Position numbers and translations under genes: made by a program. From contig CP000875.1 of the NCBI GenBank assembly GCA_000018565.1, positions 3,487,199 to 3,551,198 of the forward strand: 64,000 nt of DNA. Direction: 5' to 3'. Source of the DNA: Herpetosiphon aurantiacus DSM 785. Lineage in GTDB: Bacteria; Chloroflexota; Chloroflexia; Chloroflexales; Herpetosiphonaceae. The notes under the pieces were generated by a model. The model was given only the letters and a program-made list of their open reading frames with translations, did not search any database and was not told the origin of the DNA. Shown here in pieces: positions 25,030-33,999 of this stretch (position 1 is the first letter of the stretch; each line of letters starts with the position of its first letter).

Positions 25030-25335
25030 ATGCATTATCTGGCGTGTGTGGTCTATTGCGCAACCTTGGCGCTGGGCGCAAGTGTCCAATATTTGCACCT
25101 GCGCTTGGGGCAGTGGCGTTGGCTGCATCATGCGCTGTTTTTCGCAACATGGCTTAGCACAGCCACAGCCCTAACTTGGCGTTGGTGGAATGGCGTTGAG
25201 CAGTGGTGGTTGGTCAGCTTAATCATCCCAATTTTGGCGCTGTTTCCCTTGCAGCGAGCTAGCACCCGTCGGCATCGTTGGCTGGGTGTTAGCGGCTTGG
25301 TAGTTTGGGCGTTCATTTTAGCCTTGAGCGCTTAA
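25030..25335 (+). CDS. Small three-helix membrane protein
   Basis: The 101-residue protein has three hydrophobic helices (about 1-20, 30-48, 55-75 and a fourth weak one at 82-100) rich in tryptophan. It starts two bases after the methyltransferase stop codon, but base use returns to the host pattern, so the restriction island probably ends here. It does not match a family I recognise. Its end overlaps the convergent ABC ATPase gene by four bases. Confidence 0.6.
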   Translation: MHYLACVVYCATLALGASVQYLHLRLGQWRWLHHALFFATWLSTATALTWRWWNGVEQWWLVSLIIPILALFPLQRASTRRHRWLGVSGLVVWAFILALSA

Positions 25336-26090
25336 TGCAAAATCCGCGATAAGAATAACTTGGTGCGTTCATGTTGGGGTGCACCAAACACTTGGTCGGG
25401 CGTGCCTTGCTCGACAATCGTGCCGCCATCCATAAAGACCACTTGATGCGCCGCTTTGCGAGCAAAGCCCATTTCGTGCGAAACTACAACCATGGTCATA
25501 CCTTCGCTGGCCAGCGTCAACATTACGTCAAGCACCTCGTTGATCATCTCAGGATCAAGCGCCGAGGTCGGTTCATCGAACAAAATCACTTTGGGTTGCA
25601 TTGCCAACGAGCGGGCAATTGCGACGCGCTGTTGTTGGCCACCTGAAAGTTTAGGTGGATATTTATTGGCCTGCTCAGGGATGCCAACTTTTTCGAGCAA
25701 ACTACGGGCGATTTTTTCGCTTTCACTGCGTGAACTTTTGCGCACTTTTTGCTGAGCCAAACAGATATTTTCGAGCACCGTCAGATGCGGAAATAGCTCG
25801 AAACGCTGAAAAACCATGCCAACTTCAGCACGAATTGCATTTAATTCGCGTTCTTTGGGCGTAACATGCTTGCCATCGATCATAATTTCGCCTGCATCGG
25901 GCACTTCGAGATGATTGATACAGCGTAACAAGGTTGATTTGCCAGAGCCAGAAGGCCCAACAATCATCAACACTTCACCGCGATCAACCGTCAGACTGAC
26001 CTCATCCAAGGCGCGAAAATCGCCAAAAAACTTGCTGACCTTGTTAATGCTAATCATTGGTTGATTGGAATTGGCAAGTTTAGTGGACAT
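25332..26090 (-). CDS. Polar amino acid ABC transporter, ATPase
   Basis: The 252-residue ATPase is of the GlnQ/HisP family, with Walker [12 protein letters not shown], the family hallmark [14 protein letters not shown], signature LSGGQQQR, Walker [15 protein letters not shown] and H-loop VVSHEMGFA. It powers uptake by the permease and binding lipoprotein encoded upstream. Its start overlaps the permease gene by 11 bases, so translation is coupled. Glutamine or another polar amino acid is likely; the exact substrate is open. Confidence 0.94.
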   Translation of the reverse strand: MSTKLANSNQPMISINKVSKFFGDFRALDEVSLTVDRGEVLMIVGPSGSGKSTLLRCINHLEVPDAGEIMIDGKHVTPKERELNAIRAEVGMVFQRFELFPHLTVLENICLAQQKVRKSSRSESEKIARSLLEKVGIPEQANKYPPKLSGGQQQRVAIARSLAMQPKVILFDEPTSALDPEMINEVLDVMLTLASEGMTMVVVSHEMGFARKAAHQVVFMDGGTIVEQGTPDQVFGAPQHERTKLFLSRILH

Positions 26091-26889
26091 TGCTGCTCAT
26101 CTTTCGTTGCAACCATTGCAGCAGCAATGACAGCACTAAAGTCATGGTCAAATAGAAGGCGGTCAGAATAAAATAGGTTTCTTCATATTTAAACGACGAG
26201 CTAACCGAAAGCCGTGAAACTTGGGTAATTTCGCGCACACCCAATACCGATACCAACGATGAATCTTTGAGAATCGCGATCAGATCGTTGCCTAAGGCTG
26301 GCAGCACATTGCGAAATGCTTGCGGCAAAATCACATAGCGCATCGCTTGCCCATGGGTCATGCCTAATGATCGTGCGGCTTCCATCTGGCCACGACTGAT
26401 CGATTCGATCCCAGCGCGGAAGATTTCGGCAATATAGGCCGCGTAAATTAACACCAGTGCAATAATCGCACGGGCAGTTAACGAAACAGTCAGTTTCTGG
26501 CCGTTTATCGTGATCCAATCGGATAACGCTGGCACAATTGCAAATGAGATGGTAAAAATCAGCACCAAAATTGGCACGCCACGAATAAACTCAATATAGC
26601 CAATTGAGAGATTGCGCAAGATTAAGTTGCGTGAAACGCGCCCCAACCCCAGCACCAAACCTAAAATTAATGCACAAATAAATGAAATACCTGTGACCAT
26701 CAAGGTTGTGCCAAGTCCGGTCAGAATCGTCTCGAAAATGCGGGTATATTCCGGGTCGCTGATAATCCGAAAGCCCATAAAGGCGATGATCAGGCCAATT
26801 GCGACCAGCCACCATGGGATTGTGCGCCAATCAAGACGTTTATTGGTTGGGGGTTGCAGCGAGGTTGAAGGCGGAAGGTCGGCAGCCAT
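26080..26889 (-). CDS. Polar amino acid ABC transporter, permease
   Basis: The 269-residue protein has five or six membrane helices and the HisM/GlnP-type inner-membrane motif ([20 protein letters not shown] at about 165-184, then [15 protein letters not shown]) that contacts the ATPase. [15 protein letters not shown] is also typical. It forms the channel, probably as a homodimer. AAGGAG precedes the ATG. A hairpin separates it from the upstream binding-protein gene. Confidence 0.94.
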   Translation of the reverse strand: MAADLPPSTSLQPPTNKRLDWRTIPWWLVAIGLIIAFMGFRIISDPEYTRIFETILTGLGTTLMVTGISFICALILGLVLGLGRVSRNLILRNLSIGYIEFIRGVPILVLIFTISFAIVPALSDWITINGQKLTVSLTARAIIALVLIYAAYIAEIFRAGIESISRGQMEAARSLGMTHGQAMRYVILPQAFRNVLPALGNDLIAILKDSSLVSVLGVREITQVSRLSVSSSFKYEETYFILTAFYLTMTLVLSLLLQWLQRKMSSNVH

Positions 26890-26930
26890 GGGAACTCCTT
26901 GTGATGCCTAAGGAGAGGATGGAATAAACC

Positions 26931-26964
26931 CAGTGGTGTAGCGCCTCAATGCACCACACCACTG
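26931..26964 (-). terminator. Intercistronic stem-loop after the binding-protein gene
   Basis: CAGTGGTGT pairs perfectly with ACACCACTG in the 86-base gap between binding protein and permease. It lacks a U-run, so it probably stabilises the upstream message or partly stops transcription, giving more binding protein than permease. Confidence 0.65.
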
Positions 26965-26975
26965 AATTGATGAGC

Positions 26976-27809
26976 TTATTCGGGCAATTTGAAATCAGGG
27001 CCGAAATATTTCTTTTCAAGCTCAGCTAGCTTGCCATTTTCGCGCAGCGCCTTGAGGGCGGCATTCACTGGCTCAACCAAATCGCTGTTCTTTGGAAAAA
27101 TAAAGCCCAATTGATCGCTCTTGATTGGGTCGCCAACCAGCTTCAATTGGTCGCTGTTGTTGCCAACATAGCCTTGGCCAGCGGTTTCGTCCATAATCAC
27201 CGCGTCAACGTCGCCGTTGATCAAGGCGGCTACCGCAAATGGGAAGGTTTCAAAACCTTGGATGCGGGCTTCATCGAGCAAACCTTTGGCGGTTTCGTAG
27301 TTGCTGGTGCCAGTTTGCGTGCCTAAGCGGAATTCAGTTTTGGCGAATTCGTCCATGCTGGTGAAACGAGTTTCATCGTTGCGCACCAACAGGCGTTGGC
27401 TAATTTGAATATAGCCATCGGAGAAAGCCACTTGCTCAGCTCGTTCAGGCGTGATCGTGATCCCATCGGCAGCAGCGTCGAATTGACCATTGCCAACCGC
27501 TTGGATCATGCCTTCCCATGAGGTTTCTTTGAAAACTGGTTTACAGTTCAACTCAGCACAAATCGCTGTCCAAGCATCGTAATCCCAGCCTTCGCCTTTG
27601 CCCGTTTGCGGGTTGATGTAGTTGAATGGTGGGTACAAGTTTTCGACGGCGATGCTGACTTCACGGCCAGCAAGATCGATCTTGCCAGCGACGGGAGCGG
27701 TGGTCGAAGCGGTTGTTGGAGCAGTTGTTGGAGTTGCTGACTCTGCGCCACATGCGCCCAGCACAACCAACAGTAAGCTCAACAGAGCCACAACATTGAG
27801 GCGTTTCAT
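26976..27809 (-). CDS. Polar amino acid ABC transporter, substrate-binding lipoprotein
   Basis: The 277-residue protein starts with a lipoprotein signal whose lipobox is VVLGAC (cysteine near residue 20), then a T/A-rich spacer, then an SBP_bac_3 domain (about 50-275; GWDYDAWTAICAELN, DAAADGITITPERAEQVAFS, QTGTSNY). It captures the amino acid outside the membrane. The ATG at 27809 follows a strong AGGAGG site; the longer frame has no signal peptide. A TATAAT lies at 27838-27843 inside the palindrome GGTATTATACC, a possible operator. Confidence 0.94.
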   Translation of the reverse strand: MKRLNVVALLSLLLVVLGACGAESATPTTAPTTASTTAPVAGKIDLAGREVSIAVENLYPPFNYINPQTGKGEGWDYDAWTAICAELNCKPVFKETSWEGMIQAVGNGQFDAAADGITITPERAEQVAFSDGYIQISQRLLVRNDETRFTSMDEFAKTEFRLGTQTGTSNYETAKGLLDEARIQGFETFPFAVAALINGDVDAVIMDETAGQGYVGNNSDQLKLVGDPIKSDQLGFIFPKNSDLVEPVNAALKALRENGKLAELEKKYFGPDFKLPE

Positions 27810-27918
27810 CTGCAGTTCCTCCTGATATAGAGTTGGTATTATACCGTCAATCGCACGGTTGTTTTGCAAAATCTTGGCCTAAAATCAAAAATTGCTAGGG
27901 CTTATTGCGATCAATGCA

Positions 27919-27970
27919 ATTAACGCAGCGGCGCAGAGTAAATCAACATACTCTGCGCCGCTACGTTAAT
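27919..27970. terminator. Long perfect stem-loop downstream of the efflux gene
   Basis: ATTAACG-c-AGCGGCGCAGAGTA pairs with its complement around AATCAACA, with one mismatch in 22 pairs. It lies after the end of the minus-strand efflux gene and next to a palindromic repeat. There is no clear U-run. Confidence 0.55.
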
Positions 27971-27985
27971 CGTTATAGTGTTTAT

Positions 27986-28080
27986 TTCCCTCACCCCCAG
28001 CCCCTCTCCCACTGCGGCGGGAGAAGGGAGAATCGCTGATGGTTCCCCGGCGGACTAGGAGGCTAGGGGGTGAGGGTACG
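27986..28080. repeat. Large intergenic palindromic repeat, copy
   Basis: TCCCTCACCCCCAGCCCCTC, the CCCACTGCGGCGGGAGAAGGGAG centre and the closing GCTAGGGGGTGAGGG match the family at 19079, 39291 and 50466. It lies just after the stop codon of the efflux gene. Confidence 0.75.
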
Positions 28081-28095
28081 CATTTACATTACATC

Positions 28096-29733
28096 CTAAT
28101 GGCTAGCAGTTGCCGCCGCTCCGGCAGTTCCACCGCGACCGGCCCACTTGAGCGGCCAACCAGGCAGGAATAAGCCAAGGAAGAGTGCTACCATTGCTAC
28201 ATAGAAGGTGAAGTGATAGGTTTTTTCAAAGCCAGCAACTTGTTCAGCACAAGCCAATTGAATGCTGCTCCGAACTTGATCTTGCATCACAGCTGGTGCT
28301 TGCTCCATGCCTGCTGGCAAATTCTTGGATGGGTCAACGCCTGGGGTTTCGCACAGGCCAAATGCGGCAGTTGCAACTCCAGCTTGGGCATTCTCGGCGG
28401 CACGAGCCTGCGATTGCTCTTGAAATTCTTTGGTTGCGACTGAGGTTGTGCTGGCGAGAATCGTCGCCAACACGGCCACGCCAATCGATTGAATCACTTG
28501 GCGCGTAGCATTGATCAAAGCCGAACCACGTGGCACTTTGGGCAAATCAACATCCGATAGTGCTGTGACGAAGGTGGTTTGCACGGTCATGCCCAGCGCC
28601 AAGCCACGTAAGGCCAGCAAGAACATAATCCAGCCAATTGAGGTATCGGCTTGCAATTTCGAGAGTTGCCAGGTGTTGAGAATCAAAATCGCATAGCCAG
28701 TCACAATCAACGGGCGCGGGCCGATTTTGTCGTATAAACGCCCAGCCGTTGGAGTAGCAAAGCCAGCAGCAATCGCCAAGGGCAGCAAGATAAAGCCAGT
28801 TTCTAAAGCGGTGCGCCCACGTAGCACCTGCAAATACAAGGGCAACAAAAATTCGGCCCCGAACAATGCCAAGACGCTAACCCAGCCCACCAAATTGGCC
28901 ATAGTAAAGGTTGGTTTTTTGAATAAGCGCAAATCGAGTAGGGGTTCTTTGGCCACGAATAATTCAATCAAACCAAAGAGGAGCAAGCTAATGCCACCGA
29001 TGATAAACCACATCGTGACGCTGCCCGATTCCCAGCCCTGTTCGGCGGCAATCGTGGCGGCATACAGCACCGAGCCAAATCCAACCGTGGAGGTGATCAA
29101 GCCTAGCACATCAAGTTTGGGTTTGCCCGTTGGTGGGGTTGGCTTGAGCCAGCGAATCGCCAAACTTACACCCAGCACGCCAATTGGCACATTGATAAAG
29201 AAAATCCAGCGCCAAAGATCGTTATCGACCAACAAGCCACCGAGAATTGGCCCTAAAGCAGGCCCAAGCACCATGGCAATCCCAAACACCCCAAGGGCTT
29301 TGCCACGCTCATTGGGAGGGAAAGCTCCATAGATGAAGGCCGTGCCAAGTGGAGTTGATAAACCACCACCAAGCCCCTGAATTGCCCGCGCCACGACCAA
29401 CGTTTCAATTGTTGGTGCGACCCCACACAAAAACGAGCCAAGTACAAAGATTGAAAGACCGATCACATAAGTGCGCTTGAGGCCAAAGCGATCAGCCATA
29501 TAGCCCGAAATTGGCGTGCTAATCCCCAACATCAAGACATAAATGCTCAAAATCCATTGGGCTTCGTTGATCGTCGCCCCCAGATCTTGTTGCACCGTGC
29601 GAAATGCCACGTTTACGACAGTCGTATCCAGAATCACCATGAAGATCCCGAATATAACCGAAATTAATACCTTCCATTTGTAGGCTAAACCGCCTTTTGG
29701 TGATTGCTCTGAATCTTGCGCTGTCGCCGCCAT
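28096..29733 (-). CDS. MFS efflux transporter, DHA2 family (EmrB/QacA type)
   Basis: The 545-residue protein has about 14 membrane helices. It shows the DHA2 features LDTTVVNVAFRTVQQDLGA in helix 1, the motif A loop GYMADRFGLKRTY, and motif C GPALGPILGGLLVD. Such pumps expel drugs or metabolites with protons. The ATG at 29733 has GAGGG at good spacing. A perfect palindrome about 110 bases upstream suggests control by a TetR- or MarR-type repressor, which is not encoded next to it. Confidence 0.93.
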   Translation of the reverse strand: MAATAQDSEQSPKGGLAYKWKVLISVIFGIFMVILDTTVVNVAFRTVQQDLGATINEAQWILSIYVLMLGISTPISGYMADRFGLKRTYVIGLSIFVLGSFLCGVAPTIETLVVARAIQGLGGGLSTPLGTAFIYGAFPPNERGKALGVFGIAMVLGPALGPILGGLLVDNDLWRWIFFINVPIGVLGVSLAIRWLKPTPPTGKPKLDVLGLITSTVGFGSVLYAATIAAEQGWESGSVTMWFIIGGISLLLFGLIELFVAKEPLLDLRLFKKPTFTMANLVGWVSVLALFGAEFLLPLYLQVLRGRTALETGFILLPLAIAAGFATPTAGRLYDKIGPRPLIVTGYAILILNTWQLSKLQADTSIGWIMFLLALRGLALGMTVQTTFVTALSDVDLPKVPRGSALINATRQVIQSIGVAVLATILASTTSVATKEFQEQSQARAAENAQAGVATAAFGLCETPGVDPSKNLPAGMEQAPAVMQDQVRSSIQLACAEQVAGFEKTYHFTFYVAMVALFLGLFLPGWPLKWAGRGGTAGAAATASH

Positions 29734-29841
29734 GAAATACCCTCGCAACTAGCATGTCCAATTTATTCCACATCAAAAAGCAGCAGTTTCTGGTTGCTTC
29801 CAGCCCATGCAAACTACTGCTGATAGATTGCAACTATTTGC

Positions 29842-29858
29842 TTAGTTAATCTAACTAA
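29842..29858. promoter_or_regulatory. Palindromic operator upstream of the efflux gene
   Basis: TTAGTTA-ATC-TAACTAA is a perfect 7+7 inverted repeat in an AT-rich stretch between the divergent efflux and hmgA genes. The form fits MarR- or TetR-type operators. Confidence 0.6.
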
Positions 29859-29982
29859 TTAAATGGTACGCCGAAAAATTTGTTTGTCAAGCAGGCAATT
29901 GGGGCTCGGTTGTTGGGGATCGGAGATCGGGAGCTACTATGCGCCGATCAGACTGGATTTTCCTCATTTTGCAATTTAGCTT

Positions 29983-29988
29983 TATAAT
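29983..29988 (+). promoter_or_regulatory. -10 element of the hmgA promoter
   Basis: TATAAT stands 70 bases before the hmgA start. The -35 region is poor, so an activator may be needed. Confidence 0.45.
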
Positions 29989-30057
29989 CAAGGCGTGGCC
30001 AATGCAGAAGTAGGGCTGAATTGGTCTTGTCGTTTTCATTTTTGCGGGAGGTCAAAG

Positions 30058-31215
30058 ATGCCCTTCTATCACAAACTTGGCAACATTCCACACAAGCGCC
30101 ATACCCAATTTCGCAAGCCCGACGGGTCGCTGTATTCGGAACAGTTGATGGGAACCAAGGGATTTAGCGGGGTCGAAGCCTTGCTCTATCACCATTATCC
30201 GCCAACTGCAATTCTCAAAGTGGAAGATCTTGGTTCAACCGCGATTGAACTTGAACCTGATGGAGCACTTCGCCATCGCCATCTCAAAACCTTTGCCCAT
30301 CAGCCAGGCGGCGATCCCATCGGTGGGCGACGTATGTTGTTGGTCAACAATGACGTGCGCATGGGAATTGTCCACCCCACCGAACCCCAAACCTATTTCT
30401 ATCGCAACGGCGAAGGCGATGAAATGTTGTTCATTCACGAAGGTGAGGGAGTGCTCGAAACCATTTTTGGCAATATTCCCTATCGTCGTGGCGATTACTT
30501 GGTGATTCCGATTGGCACAACCTATCGGGTCAATACCAATGGCACGCCCACCAAAATGTTGGTGCTCGAAACCATGGGCGAAATCACCACGCCCAATCGT
30601 TATCGCAATGAACATGGCCAATTGCTTGAGCACGCCCCCTTCTGCGAACGCGATATTCGGGTGCCGCTGGAGCTTACCCCTCACGACGAAAAAGGTGAAT
30701 TTGCCGTCCATGTGCGGGCGCATGGCCGCATGACCAAACATGTGCTCAATCATCATCCCTTTGATGTAGTGGGCTGGGATGGCTATCTCTATCCATTTGC
30801 CTTCAACATCGAAGATTTCGAGCCAATTACGGGGCGGGTACACCAACCGCCACCAGTTCATCAAACCTTCAGCGGGCCAAATTTTGTGGTCTGCTCGTTC
30901 GTGCCACGGCTGTTCGATTATCATCCTGAGGCAATTCCCGCACCCTATAATCACTCAAATGTCGAAAGTGATGAGGTGTTGTATTATGTCGAGGGCAACT
31001 TTATGTCACGGCGTGGGGTTGATCTTGGTTCGATCACCTTGCATCCATCGGGCATGCCGCACGGGCCGCACCCTGGCACGGTCGAGGGTTCAATTGGCAA
31101 AGCGGCCACTGAAGAATTAGCGGTAATGGTCGATACCTTCAAGCCGCTCTACCTCACCAAAGCTGCCTTGAACCTTGAAGAACCCAACTACACCTATTCA
31201 TGGGTCAACCACTAA
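30058..31215 (+). CDS. hmgA: Homogentisate 1,2-dioxygenase
   Basis: The 385-residue protein is a cupin-fold ring-cleaving dioxygenase. The iron-ligand regions are visible: HPSGMPHGPHPG near 345 and SNVESDEVLYYVEG near 310. It opens homogentisate to maleylacetoacetate in tyrosine and phenylalanine breakdown. GGGAGG precedes the ATG. The hpd gene for the preceding step is 1.1 kb downstream on the same strand, with a regulator gene between. Maleylacetoacetate isomerase and fumarylacetoacetase genes are not in view. Confidence 0.93.
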   Translation: MPFYHKLGNIPHKRHTQFRKPDGSLYSEQLMGTKGFSGVEALLYHHYPPTAILKVEDLGSTAIELEPDGALRHRHLKTFAHQPGGDPIGGRRMLLVNNDVRMGIVHPTEPQTYFYRNGEGDEMLFIHEGEGVLETIFGNIPYRRGDYLVIPIGTTYRVNTNGTPTKMLVLETMGEITTPNRYRNEHGQLLEHAPFCERDIRVPLELTPHDEKGEFAVHVRAHGRMTKHVLNHHPFDVVGWDGYLYPFAFNIEDFEPITGRVHQPPPVHQTFSGPNFVVCSFVPRLFDYHPEAIPAPYNHSNVESDEVLYYVEGNFMSRRGVDLGSITLHPSGMPHGPHPGTVEGSIGKAATEELAVMVDTFKPLYLTKAALNLEEPNYTYSWVNH

Positions 31216-31223
31216 AACCCACG

Positions 31224-31256
31224 ACGGCCAAGCAGTGCATTGCTTGGCCGTTTTGT
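31224..31256 (+). terminator. Terminator of hmgA
   Basis: ACGGCCAAGCA pairs with TGCTTGGCCGT, followed by TTTGTT. It separates hmgA from the regulator's own promoter. Confidence 0.88.
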
Positions 31257-31443
31257 TACCCCCTACCTCAGGTTAGCACCCCAACTCCATCCAGTAACCC
31301 TATTTTGGCAAGGCCTCGCTCGTAGTACAATTTGGCTTCGCAACGCCAAACCAACCATAGCGTTGGTAGCGCTCCCATTTTTGTTCGCACAATGTGCGGA
31401 ATATATTCGATTTCGGTGCTGCACGTGGCCTTTGCTCGCATGA

Positions 31444-31472
31444 TTGACAAGCATTCGACAACTCGCTACAAT
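31444..31472 (+). promoter_or_regulatory. Sigma-70 promoter of the TrmB-hpd unit
   Basis: TTGACA (31444-31449), a 17-base spacer and TACAAT (31467-31472) match consensus at 11 of 12 positions. Transcription would start near 31479. Confidence 0.82.
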
Positions 31473-31498
31473 AGCACCACTAGGCAGTGGTGACACCA

Positions 31499-32308
31499 AT
31501 GCACGATGAATCTTTGATTGATCAACTGAGCGATTTAGGCTTAAGTCGCTACGAGGCAACCGCCTATTTGGGGCTACTCGGTCGGCAATCGTTTTCGGCA
31601 GCCCAATTAGCAACCCATACCAGCATTCCGCGCCAGCGAATCTACGATGTGTTGCAGTCGTTGGCAAGCAAAGGCTTGGCTCATGAACGGATGGGGCCAC
31701 GACGTACCTTTGTAGCAGTCGCGCCTGAGCAAGCCTTGCCAGCACTCTTAGCCGAACGGCGCAGTGTGATGGAACGCGAATTAGCCGAGGCCCAAAGCAT
31801 TGCCCAAGGCTTGGTTGCCACGATGCAGCCGATCTATACCGAAGGCAGCAACGAAGATAATCCCTTGGATTACATCGATGTTTTGCTCGACCCACGCCAG
31901 ATTAGCGCTCGGGCTTGGACATTGGCCCAACAAGCTGAACATGAAATTTTAGCCTGTTTCAAACGCCCATTAGTTTCGAGCCTTGAGGAAAATGTGGCTG
32001 AAGTTCGCGAACCACGCTCGCGCGGCGTGCAGTATCGAGCTTTATATGAACTCAGCGCCTTGGAAGATGCTCAATTGCGGCCAGTGTTGGCGCAGTTTCG
32101 CAGTTTAGGCCAAGAGTTGCGTTTTGTGCCACAATTGCCAATCAAAATGAATTTATTTGATGGTCGGGTGGCCTTGCTTTCATTGCAAGATCCCATCACG
32201 GGGCGGCCTTCAATTACCGCGTTATGTATGAATCATCCATCGCTAGCGCAAACCTTACGGGTCGCGTTCGAGGCATTCTGGGCGCAAGCTCAGCCCTATA
32301 GCGATTAA
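31499..32308 (+). CDS. TrmB-type transcriptional regulator
   Basis: The 269-residue protein has an N-terminal TrmB winged helix (LGLSRYEATAYLGLLGRQSF, then ATHTSIPRQRIYDVLQSLASKGL), a short helical linker, and a C-terminal effector-like domain (about 120-265). It lies between two tyrosine-catabolic genes, so it probably controls them. The ATG at 31499 is preferred over a GTG at 31487 because the latter would lie only about eight bases from the predicted transcript start. The inducer is unknown. Confidence 0.85.
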   Translation: MHDESLIDQLSDLGLSRYEATAYLGLLGRQSFSAAQLATHTSIPRQRIYDVLQSLASKGLAHERMGPRRTFVAVAPEQALPALLAERRSVMERELAEAQSIAQGLVATMQPIYTEGSNEDNPLDYIDVLLDPRQISARAWTLAQQAEHEILACFKRPLVSSLEENVAEVREPRSRGVQYRALYELSALEDAQLRPVLAQFRSLGQELRFVPQLPIKMNLFDGRVALLSLQDPITGRPSITALCMNHPSLAQTLRVAFEAFWAQAQPYSD

Positions 32309-32341
32309 TCGTTGCGGCGTTTCATCAAAAGGAGGCTATCA

Positions 32342-33463
32342 ATGACGATGGCAGAACAAGAAACCACGAATGCCCATGATCCTTTAGCATTACGTGGCAT
32401 CGATTATGTCGAAATGTATGTTGGTAATGCCCGCCAAGCAGCTCATTACTATCGGACGGCCTTTGGTTTTACGCCAGTCGCTTATGCTGGCTTGGAAACA
32501 GGCACGCGCGACCGCGTTTCGTTTGTGATGCAACAGCGCAACATCCGCTTGGTTCTGACTGGGGCACTCAATCCTGATTCGCCAATTGCTGAGCATGTTA
32601 AATTGCATGGTGATGGGGTTAAGGATATTGCGCTCGAAGTTGAAAACGCCACTGCTGCGTTCGAAGCAGCACTTGCCCGCGGCGCAACCGCAGTGCTTGA
32701 GCCAACCGTGCTGGAAAGCAAATGGGGCAAAGTGGTTAAAGCGACCATTCGTACCTATGGTCATACGGTGCATACGTTTGTTGAGCGCGATGGCTATACT
32801 GGTACGTTTATGCCAGGCTACAACAAGGTTAAAAATCCGGCCAAAGCTGAGCCAACTGGTTTAGCCGCGGTTGATCATATTGTGGGTAACGTTGAGCTAG
32901 GCAAAATGGATGAATGGGTCAATTTCTATGCCCGCATCCTTGGGTTTAGCCAACTCCAACAATTTACCGACGACGATATTTCAACCGAATATAGCGCCTT
33001 GATGTCGAAAGTCGTGCAAAATGGCACAGGCCGGATCAAATTCCCAATTAATGAGCCAGCCGAAGGTCGCAAAAAATCACAAATCGATGAATATCTCGAT
33101 TATTACCGTGGCCCCGGTGCTCAACACATCGCCTTGATCACGCCTGACATTATCAAAACTGTGCAGCAGCTGCGTGATAATGGCGTGGAATTTTTGCGCA
33201 CGCCGGATACATATTACTCGGCCTTGGCCGGTCGGGTTGGCCATATCGACGAGGACTACAATACCCTGCAACAATTGGGTATTTTAGTCGATCGTGACGA
33301 TGAAGGCTATCTCTTGCAAATCTTCACCAAACCAGTTGGCGATCGACCAACCGTGTTCTACGAGATTATTCAACGCAAGGGCAGCCGTGGCTTTGGTGCT
33401 GGAAATTTCAAAGCCCTATTTGAAGCGATTGAGCGCGAACAAGCCAAACGTGGCAATTTGTAA
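32342..33463 (+). CDS. hpd: 4-hydroxyphenylpyruvate dioxygenase
   Basis: The 373-residue protein has two vicinal-oxygen-chelate halves, as usual for the family. The three iron ligands are seen in VDHIVGNV (about 180), AQHIALITPD (about 260) and VFYEIIQRKG (about 340). It converts 4-hydroxyphenylpyruvate to homogentisate, the substrate of the nearby HmgA. GGAGG precedes the ATG, 33 bases after the regulator gene, so the two are probably co-transcribed. A strong hairpin follows. Confidence 0.96.
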   Translation: MTMAEQETTNAHDPLALRGIDYVEMYVGNARQAAHYYRTAFGFTPVAYAGLETGTRDRVSFVMQQRNIRLVLTGALNPDSPIAEHVKLHGDGVKDIALEVENATAAFEAALARGATAVLEPTVLESKWGKVVKATIRTYGHTVHTFVERDGYTGTFMPGYNKVKNPAKAEPTGLAAVDHIVGNVELGKMDEWVNFYARILGFSQLQQFTDDDISTEYSALMSKVVQNGTGRIKFPINEPAEGRKKSQIDEYLDYYRGPGAQHIALITPDIIKTVQQLRDNGVEFLRTPDTYYSALAGRVGHIDEDYNTLQQLGILVDRDDEGYLLQIFTKPVGDRPTVFYEIIQRKGSRGFGAGNFKALFEAIEREQAKRGNL

Positions 33464-33472
33464 TTAATCGCC

Positions 33473-33522
33473 AATACTAAGCCCGCAGTGCTGCCCCTAC
33501 TCGGCACTACGGGCTTAGTATT
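33473..33522 (+). terminator. Terminator of the regulator-hpd unit
   Basis: AATACTAAGCCCGCAGTGC pairs with GCACTACGGGCTTAGTATT (one mismatch), followed by GTTATTT. Confidence 0.85.
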
Positions 33523-33671
33523 GTTATTTAATCAGCTTAATTGTAAGAATTCCTAGCTGTTTTTTGATTCCATCGATGCTACGCTACATTTGTTGCGATT
33601 GTGTGAATGTTCGATCCAGTTTGATAGCTATCGAGCAAATACATTTAACCAAACTAGCAAGGTGGAATCAT

Positions 33672-33905
33672 ATGCCTCGACATGGTGATCAACCAACCAC
33701 TCGCGAGTTAGAAATTGCTGAGTTGAGCATTAATGGCTATAGTTGCGACGAAATTGCCCTGCAATTAAGCCTTAGTCCAGCAACAATCCGCACATATTTA
33801 CGCAATATTTACGCAAAAATGGATGTTTCAAATATTCGCGCATTGACAGTAAAGCTGTATAAACTTGAACGACGTTCAGAGTTTACCTGGAAAGTTCCCG
33901 ATTAA
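33672..33905 (+). CDS. Small LuxR-type HTH protein
   Basis: The 77-residue protein is only a GerE/LuxR DNA-binding domain: TRELEIAELSINGYSCDEIA, then LSPATIRTYLRNIYAKMDVSN. It has no receiver or autoinducer domain. AAGGTGG precedes the ATG. It is convergent with the borosin-type methyltransferase gene, so it could regulate that locus, but nothing shows this directly. Confidence 0.82.
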   Translation: MPRHGDQPTTRELEIAELSINGYSCDEIALQLSLSPATIRTYLRNIYAKMDVSNIRALTVKLYKLERRSEFTWKVPD

Positions 33906-33934
33906 TCTTGGCATCAAACCCTGATCAGCGAGCA

Positions 33935-33987
33935 GCTTAAGCTTCAACCCTGCACCCATCCAGTAGCCGCAAGCTTGAAGCTCAAGC
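33935..33987. terminator. Candidate bidirectional terminator
   Basis: GCTTAAGCTTCAA and TTGAAGCTCAAGC form an imperfect stem between the convergent HTH and methyltransferase genes. Confidence 0.45.
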
Positions 33988-33999
33988 AAATTAAGCCCA

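Noticed and set aside
30235-30954. 239-residue minus-strand frame opposite hmgA
   Set aside because: It is a long shadow frame in a region where the plus strand encodes a full homogentisate dioxygenase with its iron ligands.
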